From Leucobacter aridicollis (GTDB lineage Bacteria > Actinomycetota > Actinomycetes > Actinomycetales > Microbacteriaceae), in assembly GCF_013409595.1 (NCBI RefSeq), contig NZ_JACCBD010000001.1:744001-808000 (forward strand): 64,000 bases of DNA. Reading direction: 5' to 3'. Positions 8,394-16,310 of this stretch are shown piece after piece. Below the pieces are notes generated by a model, which worked only from the letters and a program-made list of their open reading frames with translations, was not told the origin of the DNA and searched no databases. How positions within the stretch are numbered: position 1 is the first letter of the stretch; each line of letters starts with the position of its first letter. Position numbers and translations under genes: made by a program.

Positions 8394-9635
8394 ATGACCC
8401 GTGTCATCGTGATCGGAGCCGGTGCTGTCGGCCTCGCTTCCGCGTACTATCTCCGCAAGGCCGGCCACGAGGTGACCGTTGTAGACCAGGCGCCGCTCGC
8501 GGCCAAAGCGTCCGGGCACAACGCTGGCTGGCTGATTCCGAGCATGTCGACACCGGTCCCCGCGCCCGGCATGATGCTGCAGGCCATGAAATGGATGGTG
8601 CAGCCCGACAGCCCGCTGTACGTGACGCCCTCGCTCAAGCCCAGCTTCATCGGGTTCATGCTGCGCATGCTCCGCAGCTGCACCGACACACGCTTTCGTG
8701 AAGGATCGGCGGTGCTCGCCGCGCTCAGCGCGACCGCGCTGTCGGACTTTGACGAGCTCGCGGCCGAGGGCGTCGAGTTCGAGCAGCACGAGCAGCCGCT
8801 GTCGATGCTCTTCACCGACGGCCACAAGGTTGAGGGCCGGGTCACCGAGCTCGAACTCTTAGACGGCAAGCTGCCCGGGTTCTCGTGGAAGCACATGAGC
8901 GAGGCCGACCTCAAGGCGCACAAGCCAGTGCTGTCGGACCGGGTGGTCGCCGGCATCGAGTCGCGCGGCGACCGCTCGGTCGATCCGGGCTCGTTCGTGC
9001 GGGGCCTCGCCGCCGCCTGCGAGCGCGAGGGCGTCGAGATCAGGATCGGCGCGCCGGCGTCGCTCGAGTCGGCTTCCGGAGCGACCGTCGCCGTGAAAGT
9101 GGGTGCTGAGACGCTCCGAGCCGACAGGGTCGTCGTCGCTGCCGGCGCCTGGACCAACGAGGTGCTGCGCGGCATCGGCGAGCGCGTCCCGCTGCAGTCG
9201 GGCAAGGGCTACGGCTACGACTTCCCGGTCGTGCCAGGCGGCCCGACGAAGCCGATCTACCTCGCCGAGGCGAAGGTAGCGATCACACCGCTCGACACCA
9301 AAGTGCGACTTGCCGGCACGATGGGCTTCACCGGCGTCGATGAGTCGATCAAGCGCCGCCGCGCCGGGGGTATCCTCACGGGTGTGAGCGGATACTTCGA
9401 GGGCTGGCCCGACGTTGAGGGTGCCCCAGAACCGTGGACCGGGCTGCGGCCGACGACGCCGGACGGTCTTCCCATCATCGGCGCGCTCTCGAAGCATCCG
9501 AGCGTGCTCGTCGCGACGGGGCACGTCATGCTTGGCATCAGCCTCGCGCCCACGACCGGCAAGCTCATCACCGACCTTGTAACGGGAAGCCCCGTGCCCG
9601 AGCTGCTGCAGGGCGTCTCCGCGAGCCGATTCTAG
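8394..9635 (+). CDS. FAD-dependent D-amino-acid dehydrogenase-like oxidoreductase
   Basis: A 413-residue DAO-fold flavoprotein that starts with a glycine-rich FAD motif (VIVIGAGAVGLASAYYLRKAG), then ASGHNAGWL, where related enzymes contact the isoalloxazine ring. The C-terminal region (GLRPTTPDGLPIIGA, GHVMLGISLAPTTGKL) is characteristic of DadA and related D-amino-acid or hydroxyproline dehydrogenases. DadA converts D-amino acids to 2-oxo acids and ammonia with electrons passed to the respiratory chain. The ATG at 8394 lies 7 bases after the brnQ stop. With a carrier before it and an OCD/imino-acid-reductase family gene after it, catabolism of a D-amino acid or cyclic imino acid is likely. 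Confidence 0.75.
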   Translation: MTRVIVIGAGAVGLASAYYLRKAGHEVTVVDQAPLAAKASGHNAGWLIPSMSTPVPAPGMMLQAMKWMVQPDSPLYVTPSLKPSFIGFMLRMLRSCTDTRFREGSAVLAALSATALSDFDELAAEGVEFEQHEQPLSMLFTDGHKVEGRVTELELLDGKLPGFSWKHMSEADLKAHKPVLSDRVVAGIESRGDRSVDPGSFVRGLAAACEREGVEIRIGAPASLESASGATVAVKVGAETLRADRVVVAAGAWTNEVLRGIGERVPLQSGKGYGYDFPVVPGGPTKPIYLAEAKVAITPLDTKVRLAGTMGFTGVDESIKRRRAGGILTGVSGYFEGWPDVEGAPEPWTGLRPTTPDGLPIIGALSKHPSVLVATGHVMLGISLAPTTGKLITDLVTGSPVPELLQGVSASRF

Positions 9636-9684
9636 GCTCAAGCCTCCCTTTCGAGTTCATCACCCAGCCAGCAAGGAGAACCAC

Positions 9685-10614
9685 ATGATTTCCCCGACCG
9701 GACTGCCGTTCCTCTCAGCCGCGGACGTGCGCGCCCAGATTGACCCAGACACCGCGCGCGGCCTCATCGAGCGGGCGCTGCTTGAGGGCTTTGACCCGGC
9801 CGATGACCCCGCGAGGCAGTCGGTTGATGCTGGGGCCGGGCACCTGCTCCTCATGCCGTCGAGCCTCGGCCAGTCGGTCGGCGTGAAGATCGCCTCGGTG
9901 TCGCCCGACAATCCTGCGAAGGGCCGTCCGCGTATTCAAGCGCTCTATCTGCTCATGGACGCGGAGACGCTCACGCCTCAGCTGCTCGTGGACGGGTCGG
10001 CGCTCACGGTGATCCGCACCCCCGCGACTACCGCGGTTGCCGTCGACAGGCTGGCGGCACCCGACGCGCACCGCCTCGTCGTGTTCGGCAGTGGGCCCCA
10101 GGCGATCGACCACATCGTCGCGTTCTCTCGAATTCGCGAGCTCACCGACATTCGTCTCGTCGGGCGCAACCCGGAGCGCACCGCGCCGGCCATCGCGAAG
10201 CTCGCCGAACTCGGGATCGCGGCCAGCCTTGGAACGCCCGCGGACGTCGCTGAAGCCGACATCGTGCTGTGCGCGACCTCGGCGAAGGATCCGGTCTTCG
10301 ACGGCTCGCTCGTGCGCGACGGTGCCTGTGTCGCCGCGATGGGATCGCACGAGCCTGACAGGCGCGAGCTCCCGGGGGACCTGATGGGGCGCGCGCTCGT
10401 CATCGTCGAAGACCAGGCGACCGCGCTGCGGGAGGCCGGCGACGTCATCATGGCTGCGGCCGAGGGGAACCTCGACATCGACTCGATGCAGGCCCTCGCC
10501 GGGCTCGTCCGAGGCGAGGTCGTGCGCGATCCGGGTCGCCCGAACGTGTTCAAGGGCACGGGAATGTCGTGGCAGGACCTCGCGGTCGCCTCGGGTCTGA
10601 CGCCGCCGGCGTAG
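9685..10614 (+). CDS. ornithine cyclodeaminase / mu-crystallin family enzyme
   Basis: This 309-residue protein has the OCD family pattern: an N-terminal dimerisation part with the substrate region (GVKIASVSPDNPAKGRPRI, DGSALTVIRTPATTAVAVD) and a Rossmann NAD(P) fold (LVVFGSGPQAIDHIVAF). Members include ornithine cyclodeaminase, alanine dehydrogenase of archaea and delta1-pyrroline/piperideine-2-carboxylate reductase. Next to a DadA-like flavoprotein and a carrier, an imino-acid reductase or L-amino-acid dehydrogenase is more likely than true ornithine cyclodeaminase. This choice is inference. AAGGAG at 9671 sets the start. It ends before a long palindrome. Confidence 0.78.
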   Translation: MISPTGLPFLSAADVRAQIDPDTARGLIERALLEGFDPADDPARQSVDAGAGHLLLMPSSLGQSVGVKIASVSPDNPAKGRPRIQALYLLMDAETLTPQLLVDGSALTVIRTPATTAVAVDRLAAPDAHRLVVFGSGPQAIDHIVAFSRIRELTDIRLVGRNPERTAPAIAKLAELGIAASLGTPADVAEADIVLCATSAKDPVFDGSLVRDGACVAAMGSHEPDRRELPGDLMGRALVIVEDQATALREAGDVIMAAAEGNLDIDSMQALAGLVRGEVVRDPGRPNVFKGTGMSWQDLAVASGLTPPA

Positions 10615-10642
10615 GCGGGAAGCGGTCTGGCCCAGTCGCCGG

Positions 10643-10706
10643 CAACTTTCTCTACGGTTTGACGTACTTCGGGGGCCGCAACTACGTCAAAACGTAGAGA
10701 AAGTTG
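10643..10706. repeat. long palindrome, copy 2 (24-bp arms, 16-base loop)
   Basis: The arms are 10643-10666 and 10683-10706 with one mismatch at 10657. They enclose the same loop as the copy at 4947-5004 (cttcgggggccgcaac at 10667-10682). The right arm is identical to copy 1 over 21 bases. It again lies between convergent genes: the OCD-family gene ends at 10614 and an oxidoreductase ends at 10789. Bidirectional termination or a dispersed palindromic element are the two readings. Confidence 0.8.
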
Positions 10707-10788
10707 GGGCGGGGGCCGGGGCCGGGAGCCGGGGCCGGGGCCGGGGCAGGTTGGGTGCTGGAGCCGGGCCGGAAGTCGGGGCGGGGGC
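10704..10788 (+). other. G-run-rich low-complexity gap, potential G-quadruplex
   Basis: Immediately after the palindrome the plus strand has repeated G runs (ttggggcggggg, then ccggggccggg units) separated by CC or short spacers, ending at the stop of the minus-strand gene at 10789. At least five runs of four or more G lie within about 45 bases, a composition able to form a G-quadruplex. No gene is present here. Confidence 0.5.
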
Positions 10789-11805
10789 CTAGGACTCCAC
10801 GCGGACGAGCATCTTGCCCGTGTTCGCCCCCTGCATCATCGCGAGGAACGCGTCGATGGTGTTGTCGATGCCATCGACGATGGTTTCGTCGTAGGCGATC
10901 TTGCCCTCGCCGAACCAGGTGGTCATGCGATCGGTGAACTCGGGCAGCTTGTCCCAGTGCGCGCCGACGGTGAAGCCCTGCATGGTGAGCGCGCGGGTGA
11001 TCATGTTTGCCATGTTCGACGGTCCGACGGGGCGTTCGGTCGCGTTGTAGGCGGCGATGGCCCCGCACAGGGCGAGCCTGCCGCCATCGTTCATCGCCGC
11101 AAGCGCCGCCTCGAGGTGGTCGCCGCCGACGTTGTCGAAGAACACGTCGACCCCGTCCGGGGCCGCGGCGGCAAGCTGCTTCCGCACCGGTGAATCCTTG
11201 TAATTGAATGCCGCGTCATAGCCGTACTTCTCGGTCAGCAGCGCTACCTTCTCGGGGGAGCCGGCTGACCCGATCACCCTGCCGGCGCCGAGCAGCTTGG
11301 CGATCTGGCCCGCCGCAGTGCCGACCGCGCCGGCTGCGCCCGAGATGAAGACGGTGTCGCCCTCCCGCAGCCCGGCAATCGTCGTGAGGCCGACGTAGGC
11401 GGTAAGTCCGGTCATGCCGAGCATGTGCAAGTGCACCGAGAGAGGTACGCCCGGGATCTCGGGCAGCGCCCGGAATGTGCCGGCGTCTGCCTGGATGGCG
11501 TCGGTCCAGCCGTGCTGGTGCAGCACGGCCGTGCCGACCGGGAGATCTTCGTGTGCCGAGGCGACAACCCTGCCGACGGCTCCACCCGAGATGACCGCGC
11601 CAAGCTCGTAGGGCGCGACGTAGCTGCGGGCATCGCTCATGCGGCCACGCATGTATGGGTCGACCGAGACGAACTCGTTGCGCACCCGCACCTCGCCCGG
11701 GGCCGGGTCGCCGTATTCAACCGTCGCGGTCTCGAAATCCTCGTGTACCGGCCAGCCGACGGGGCGGCGTGCGAGGCGGATCTGGGTGCTCGTTGAGTGG
11801 CTCAT
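10789..11805 (-). CDS. NADP-dependent oxidoreductase, CurA/leukotriene B4 dehydrogenase-like MDR family
   Basis: A 338-residue medium-chain reductase without zinc ligands. It opens with the CurA/prostaglandin-reductase signature (VDPYMRGRM), then LGMTGLTAYVGL and a nucleotide-binding fold (VFISGAAGAVGTAAGQIAKLLG). Family members reduce the carbon-carbon double bond of enones using NADPH. It shares strand and probably transcript with the DUF1304 gene 63 bases upstream, and lies next to a divergent TetR regulator, an arrangement common for electrophile-detoxifying enzymes. The family call is strong; the substrate is unknown. Confidence 0.85.
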   Translation of the reverse strand: MSHSTSTQIRLARRPVGWPVHEDFETATVEYGDPAPGEVRVRNEFVSVDPYMRGRMSDARSYVAPYELGAVISGGAVGRVVASAHEDLPVGTAVLHQHGWTDAIQADAGTFRALPEIPGVPLSVHLHMLGMTGLTAYVGLTTIAGLREGDTVFISGAAGAVGTAAGQIAKLLGAGRVIGSAGSPEKVALLTEKYGYDAAFNYKDSPVRKQLAAAAPDGVDVFFDNVGGDHLEAALAAMNDGGRLALCGAIAAYNATERPVGPSNMANMITRALTMQGFTVGAHWDKLPEFTDRMTTWFGEGKIAYDETIVDGIDNTIDAFLAMMQGANTGKMLVRVES

Positions 11806-11868
11806 GTGTGCTCCTTGCGGTTGGGTGGCTGGTGGCTGCTGGGGGCTGGGCTGGCGGTCTCGGCCGGG

Positions 11869-12258
11869 TCAGCCGAGCAGCCCGATCGCGAGCGCGACAA
11901 TGCCAAGCGCCGGCACGAGGCCCTGCTTGAGGGCGGCGCCGAGCTTGTCTGGCGAGGAGATGCCGAGCACGAGGCTGGCCGCGACCATCGATCCGGCGCC
12001 CGTGAAGACGAGCGTGGCTCCCACTGGCGTGTTTCCAGCCGCAACGAATGCAATGCCGAGCACGACGGCCACCGCGAGGAACAGATTGTAGAACCCCTGG
12101 TTGAAGGCCAGCGCATGCTGCGTCTTCGCCTCCTCGACGGTGCCGGTGCCGAAGGTCCGGCGGGCGCGCTCGCTCGTCCAGGCGATGGACTCGAGGTAGA
12201 AGATGAACACGTGAATGAGCGCCGCGACTCCGGTCAGCACGAGGCCGGTGATCACCAT
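11869..12258 (-). CDS. DUF1304 small membrane protein
   Basis: This 129-residue protein has four hydrophobic segments (about 2-22, 53-73, 78-100 and 108-128). An N-terminal region with IHVFIFYLES and a middle FNQGFYNLFLA fit DUF1304, whose function is unknown. It is the first gene of a two-gene unit with the CurA-like reductase and starts 115 bases from the divergent TetR gene. It is therefore a probable target of that repressor. Confidence 0.8.
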   Translation of the reverse strand: MVITGLVLTGVAALIHVFIFYLESIAWTSERARRTFGTGTVEEAKTQHALAFNQGFYNLFLAVAVVLGIAFVAAGNTPVGATLVFTGAGSMVAASLVLGISSPDKLGAALKQGLVPALGIVALAIGLLG

Positions 12259-12313
12259 GGTGTAACTCGTTTCTCTGAGCGGTCATCGCGTTCGGGCGAC
12301 GTTCGCGAAATAG

Positions 12314-12329
12314 TGTATCGATCAGTACA
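12314..12329. promoter_or_regulatory. candidate TetR operator
   Basis: A 16-bp imperfect palindrome, tgtatcgatcagtaca, lies between the divergent DUF1304 and TetR starts. The outer TGTA/TACA and central GATC are symmetric; two positions per half-site are not. The neighbouring AT-rich stretch (acaatataac) is unusual for this sequence and probably holds promoter elements. Assignment to the adjacent TetR protein is inference from position. Confidence 0.5.
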
Positions 12330-12373
12330 ATATAACGAGAGGATCGTTCGCGCAATCAGCTTGAGGAGACAGC

Positions 12374-12967
12374 ATGGGGCGTTCGCAGCAGTTCGACACC
12401 GCGGAGGTTGTGCGCGCCGCCCGCGACGTGTTTTGGGTGAACGGCTACGAGGCGAGCTCGCTGCCCGCCCTTGAATCGGCCACCGGCCTGAAACGGTCGA
12501 GCATCTATCATGCGTTCGGATCGAAACACGGCCTGTTCGAGGCCGTGATCGAGAGCTACCTGAACGAGGTCATTCGGCCCAGGCTGACGCCGCTTGCCGG
12601 CCCCGTCGTAGAGTCGAATGCGCTCGAGGACTACCTCACGGGGCTGCGCGCCGCCCTGCTTCGACCAGGCACGACTGCCGTGTCGAGCGGCTGCCTGCTC
12701 GTGAACGCCGCCGGCGCACCGATCTCACAGGACACGATGGTCGCGACGGTGATCGCCGACTACCGGACTGAGCTTCGGGCGGCGTTGGCGCGCGGCGTCG
12801 CGGCGCGCCTCCCGGGCTCGACCACAACCGAGGTCGGGGTGTTGGCGGACGTCTGCACCGGTCTCGTGGTTGCAGCCATGGCACTCGTTCGGGTCACACC
12901 GGAGGCGGCCGTCGCGAGCCTCGACGCCGCGCTCGCGCTCATCGAGGAACGCTCGGCGCGGGACTGA
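12374..12967 (+). CDS. TetR/AcrR-family transcriptional regulator
   Basis: A 197-residue protein. Residues 1-60 form a TetR DNA-binding domain (FDTAEVVRAARDVFWVNGYE, then LKRSSIYHAFGSKHGLFEAVI) and the rest is a helical ligand-binding domain. GAGGAGAC upstream supports the ATG at 12374. It is divergent from DUF1304 and the CurA-like reductase, with a palindrome in the shared 115-base gap, so it probably represses both sides. The ligand is unknown; reactive carbonyls or quinones would suit the target enzyme. Confidence 0.83.
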   Translation: MGRSQQFDTAEVVRAARDVFWVNGYEASSLPALESATGLKRSSIYHAFGSKHGLFEAVIESYLNEVIRPRLTPLAGPVVESNALEDYLTGLRAALLRPGTTAVSSGCLLVNAAGAPISQDTMVATVIADYRTELRAALARGVAARLPGSTTTEVGVLADVCTGLVVAAMALVRVTPEAAVASLDAALALIEERSARD

Positions 12968-13150
12968 GGCCGCCAAACCAAGCCAAGCCAGGGCCGGGCG
13001 CGGCCTGCGCGGAGGCGCGACGGCGCGGGACTGACGGCGGCAGCGACGCCAGGGACGGCGGCAGCGCCCCGGCGACCACGCCCGCCCGCGACACTCCGGG
13101 CCCCACCCGCGGCATGCGTTCGTCGCTATGCTGAAGGTTCCAGTACACAT

Positions 13151-13241
13151 CCGCTGGGGGGGCCCGAACGGGCTGAGATCTGCCGAGCGAGGCGGACCAC
13201 CCCAGGAACCTGATCTCGTTAACACGAGCGGAGGGAAGCGG
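13151..13241 (+). promoter_or_regulatory. TPP (THI-box) riboswitch
   Basis: Conserved TPP aptamer blocks occur in order: ggggggcccg, gggctgagat, a variable hairpin, ccaccccaggaacctgatct, cgttaacacg and gcggagggaagcgg. The P1 ends ccgct (13151) and agcgg (13241) pair. The aptamer ends 5 bases before the ATG at 13247, and the only ribosome site (GGAGGG at 13230-13235) lies inside the conserved 3' block. Ligand binding should therefore block translation directly. It controls the thiamine-uptake operon that follows. A TATGCT hexamer near 13127 could be the -10. Confidence 0.93.
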
Positions 13242-13246
13242 TCACC

Positions 13247-13543
13247 ATGTTGATCCATGTTCACGTGTCGCCCACACCAATGGGAGACGAAAACGGTCGA
13301 TACAGCTGCGTCGAGGGCGCGATTCGCGTCATCGAGCAGAGCGGTCTCGAGTACGAGGTCGGCGCGCTCGGCACGACGGTGCAGGGGCCCGCGGAACGCC
13401 TCTGGCCGCTCATGCGGGAACTGCACGATGCCACGCTCGAGGCGGGGGCGGATCGCGTCATGACGCACTTCCGCATCCTCGAATCGAAGGATGACGTCAT
13501 CGAGGCCTCGATGACCGAGCTCGCAGCCCGCATCACGCACTAG
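13247..13543 (+). CDS. thiamine-binding protein, MTH1187/YkoF family
   Basis: This 98-residue protein has the MTH1187/YkoF fold pattern (beta-strand HVHVSPTPMG, then IRVIEQSGLEYEVGALGTTVQG, then VMTHFRILESKDD). YkoF-type proteins bind thiamine or its pyrimidine half (HMP) in the cytoplasm. It is the first gene under the TPP riboswitch and is followed by a complete ABC importer, matching the Bacillus ykoFEDC-like and actinobacterial thiXYZ arrangements. A chaperone or sensor role in uptake is inferred. Confidence 0.85.
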   Translation: MLIHVHVSPTPMGDENGRYSCVEGAIRVIEQSGLEYEVGALGTTVQGPAERLWPLMRELHDATLEAGADRVMTHFRILESKDDVIEASMTELAARITH

Positions 13544-13556
13544 CGCGCGGGCCGTC

Positions 13557-14330
13557 GTGAGAACTCTCACGCGGCAGATCCTCCCGGTGCTCCTCGCCGT
13601 CGCAGGCCTGGTGCTCGCGTGGGGTCTGCTCGTGCGCCTCACCGACGCTCCCGCGTACCTCATCCCGTCGCCTACGAGCGTGTGGGTGGCGGGGTGGGGA
13701 GACCGGGAGCTGCTCGGCTCGCACCTGGCGGCGACGCTCAGGATCGCGCTCGCGGGCTTCACGCTCGGGGCGCTCGCCGGCGTCGCGACCGGGATCGCGC
13801 TTGGCCTGTCGGCCACGCTGCGGCGGGCGGCGGAACCGCTGCTCATCGCGAGTCAGGCGATTCCGCCCGTCGTGTTGGCGCCGATCCTGATCTCTGCGAT
13901 GGGGTTCGGGGCGTTCCCGAAGATCCTCGTCGTTGCGCTCGGCGCGTTCTTCCCGATCGCGATCAGCGCGGCCGCCGCGATGCGCGACGCGGACAGCTCC
14001 CTCGTCGACCTGCTCGTGTCGATGGGCGCGTCGCCGTTCACGGTGCTGCGCCGGGTGCGGCTGCCGGGGGCGATCCCCGCGGTCGTGGCCGGCGCGAAGG
14101 TCGCCGCGAGCTATGTCGTGTTCAGCGCAATCATTGCCGAGTGGATGGGCTCCTCCGTCGGGCTCGGCGTCTACCTTCAACGTTCCCAAGCGAGCTATCG
14201 GATGGACCAGCTCTTCGCCGCAGTCGGCGTGATCGCCGTGCTCGGCGTGCTGCTCTTCTGGCTCGTCTCCCTGATCGGTGACACCGTGCTGGCGCGGTTC
14301 CGGTCCTCACTCAATAGAAAGGGCGTCTAG
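13557..14330 (+). CDS. thiX: ABC transporter permease for thiamine precursor (ThiX-like)
   Basis: A 257-residue BPD_transp_1-type permease with six membrane segments. A typical EAA-like loop occurs near residues 145-170 (DLLVSMGASPFTVLRRVRLPGAIPAVVAG). The start is GTG 13557, 13 bases after the thiamine-binding gene. It resembles SsuC/TauC permeases, but the TPP riboswitch and the NMT1-type binding protein downstream point to import of a thiamine pyrimidine such as HMP or formylaminopyrimidine. Confidence 0.83.
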   Translation: MRTLTRQILPVLLAVAGLVLAWGLLVRLTDAPAYLIPSPTSVWVAGWGDRELLGSHLAATLRIALAGFTLGALAGVATGIALGLSATLRRAAEPLLIASQAIPPVVLAPILISAMGFGAFPKILVVALGAFFPIAISAAAAMRDADSSLVDLLVSMGASPFTVLRRVRLPGAIPAVVAGAKVAASYVVFSAIIAEWMGSSVGLGVYLQRSQASYRMDQLFAAVGVIAVLGVLLFWLVSLIGDTVLARFRSSLNRKGV

Positions 14331-14332
14331 CC

Positions 14333-15463
14333 ATGGCTGCTCAGTCCACGACGACAACTTCCACCCGCACCACCACCACCACGACACCCACCACCACAAC
14401 ACCCACAACCGCAACACCCACAACCGCGTACCGTGCCCGCCGCCGCGGTCTTGCAGTGGCCGCGCTCGCCGGAGCGCTCGCTCTCGCCGGCTGCTCGGCC
14501 GCGGGGGCCGAACCTGCGGCTGGCGGCGACGCCTCTGGCGCGACGGGAGCCGAACTCACGCCCGTCACTCTCATGCTGAACTGGACGCCGAACGCGCACC
14601 ACGCGGGGTTCTATTACGCGCAGGAACACGGGCTCTACGAGGAGGCCGGGCTCGACGTCGAGATCCTCGAGCCGGGCGACGGGATCGGCGCCGCGGCCGC
14701 GGTGGCCGAGGGGCGTGCAGAGTTCGGCATCTCGCAGGCGGAGTCGCTGCTGCCCGCCCGCGCCGCCGGGATGGATCTCGCGGCCGTCGCGACGCTGCTG
14801 CCCGTGAACGACTCGGTGCTCATGGGCGTGCGGGGGTCGGGCTTCACGGCAGACCCCGGCTCGCTGGCCGGCCTCACCTACGGCGGATACGGGGGAGCGC
14901 TCGAGACCGAGATCATGTCGGCGCTCACGAGCTGTGGCGGGGGCGACCCCGATGATGTCGAGTTCATCGAGATCGGCAACGTTGACTACCTCGCAGGGCT
15001 TGAGCAGGGCAAGTTCGACGTGACCTGGGTATTCGGAGGCTGGGACGCGCTGCGGGCGCAGTCCGAGGCGGACGACGTCGTGGTGCTCCCGATGGCCGAG
15101 CATGAGGAGTGCATCCCGAACTGGTACACGCCCGTGATCGTGGGGAACTCGGCGAACCTCGCCGCGGACCCCGACACGGCAAGGGCGTTCCTCGACGCCA
15201 CGAGCCGCGGCTACGACGAGGTCGTGCGTGATCCCGCGGCGGGTGCGGCGGCGCTCCTCGCTGCCGCGCCCGAGCTCGACGCAGACCTCGTCGAACGGGC
15301 CGTCGCCTACTACGCGCCGCGGTTCACGGCGCAGGGACGTTTCGGGGAGATGGAGGACGCCGTCTGGCAGCGGTTCACGGAGTTCCTCGTGGGGGCGGAC
15401 ATGCTCGACGACGCCTCGCCTGTCGAGGGCGCCTGGACCAACGAGTACCTCCCGGCCGCGTGA
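14333..15463 (+). CDS. thiY: NMT1/THI5-like substrate-binding lipoprotein (ThiY-like)
   Basis: This 376-residue protein has the NMT1/THI5 signature start (LMLNWTPNAHHAGFYYAQEHGLYEEAGLDV), characteristic of pyrimidine-precursor binding proteins. A lipobox (LALAGC, Cys near residue 54) anchors it to the membrane. The ATG at 14333 has AGAAAGGG 9 bases upstream. That start leaves a roughly 33-residue Thr/Pro-rich low-complexity tail ahead of the RARRR signal-peptide n-region, which is unusual. No convincing internal start follows the tail, so the extension appears real. It delivers ligand to the adjacent permease and ATPase. Confidence 0.85.
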   Translation: MAAQSTTTTSTRTTTTTTPTTTTPTTATPTTAYRARRRGLAVAALAGALALAGCSAAGAEPAAGGDASGATGAELTPVTLMLNWTPNAHHAGFYYAQEHGLYEEAGLDVEILEPGDGIGAAAAVAEGRAEFGISQAESLLPARAAGMDLAAVATLLPVNDSVLMGVRGSGFTADPGSLAGLTYGGYGGALETEIMSALTSCGGGDPDDVEFIEIGNVDYLAGLEQGKFDVTWVFGGWDALRAQSEADDVVVLPMAEHEECIPNWYTPVIVGNSANLAADPDTARAFLDATSRGYDEVVRDPAAGAAALLAAAPELDADLVERAVAYYAPRFTAQGRFGEMEDAVWQRFTEFLVGADMLDDASPVEGAWTNEYLPAA

Positions 15464-15464
15464 C

Positions 15465-16301
15465 ATGGGCCGCGAGGTGAACGGAGCGGCGAGCCGCGAC
15501 CCGGGAGGCAGCGGGACGCACGCCGGGGCGCTCAGCGTCGAGGCGATCTCGCATGTGTTCCCACAGCCCGGCGCGGGCTGGCTCCCGCGCCGGGCGGCGC
15601 CGGTCCCCGTGCTCGACGGCGTCTCGTTCGGGGCGGAGCCCGGCACGCTCACGGCGATACTCGGGCCGAGCGGGTGCGGCAAATCGACGCTCCTCAGGCT
15701 CATCGCCGGCCTTGAAAGGCCGACAGCGGGGCGCGCGCTGCTCGGCGGCGCGGAGCTCGCTGGGACGCCGGGCGGTGTCGCCTACCACCCGCAGCGCGAC
15801 GCCCTGCTGCCGTGGCTGCGCGTCCTCGACAACGCGATGCTCGGGGCCGAGACGTGCGGCGTGGACCGGTCGGTGGCCCGGTCGGCGGCGCTGTCGCTAC
15901 TCGACAGGTTTGGACTCGCCGGGCAGGAGCGTGCCTGGCCGGACGAACTCTCTGGCGGCATGCGGCAGCGCGTTGCGCTCATGCGCACGTTCCTCATGCC
16001 GCAGCCGCTGCTCGCGCTCGACGAGCCCCTCGGGGCGCTCGATGCGCTGACGCGCAGGCTGCTCCAGCACTGGCTCATTGATATCGTCGCGAGCGACGGA
16101 CGGCCGATCCTGCTCGTCACCCACGACATCGACGAGGCGCTGCTGCTTGCCGACAGGATCCTCGTGCTCAGCCCCCGGCCCGGCCGGATCGTGCACGTCG
16201 AGGAGCGGCCAGACGCAGGCACGCGGCTGCGCGAGCACGAGGATGGCGGCGACCGCGAGGCGGCCCGGACGCTGCTCGGGCGGCTCGCCGCCACTGCGTA
16301 A
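15465..16301 (+). CDS. thiZ: ABC transporter ATP-binding protein (ThiZ-like)
   Basis: A 278-residue ATPase with Walker A GPSGCGKST (67-75), signature LSGGMRQRV and Walker B LLALDEP, closest in style to the nitrate/sulfonate/taurine family that also contains ThiZ. The ATG is one base after the stop of the binding protein, so it is translationally coupled. The first about 20 residues are an unstructured Gly/Ser/Ala-rich lead. It completes the riboswitch-controlled thiamine-precursor importer. Confidence 0.85.
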   Translation: MGREVNGAASRDPGGSGTHAGALSVEAISHVFPQPGAGWLPRRAAPVPVLDGVSFGAEPGTLTAILGPSGCGKSTLLRLIAGLERPTAGRALLGGAELAGTPGGVAYHPQRDALLPWLRVLDNAMLGAETCGVDRSVARSAALSLLDRFGLAGQERAWPDELSGGMRQRVALMRTFLMPQPLLALDEPLGALDALTRRLLQHWLIDIVASDGRPILLVTHDIDEALLLADRILVLSPRPGRIVHVEERPDAGTRLREHEDGGDREAARTLLGRLAATA

Positions 16302-16310
16302 GCTTGAGGG

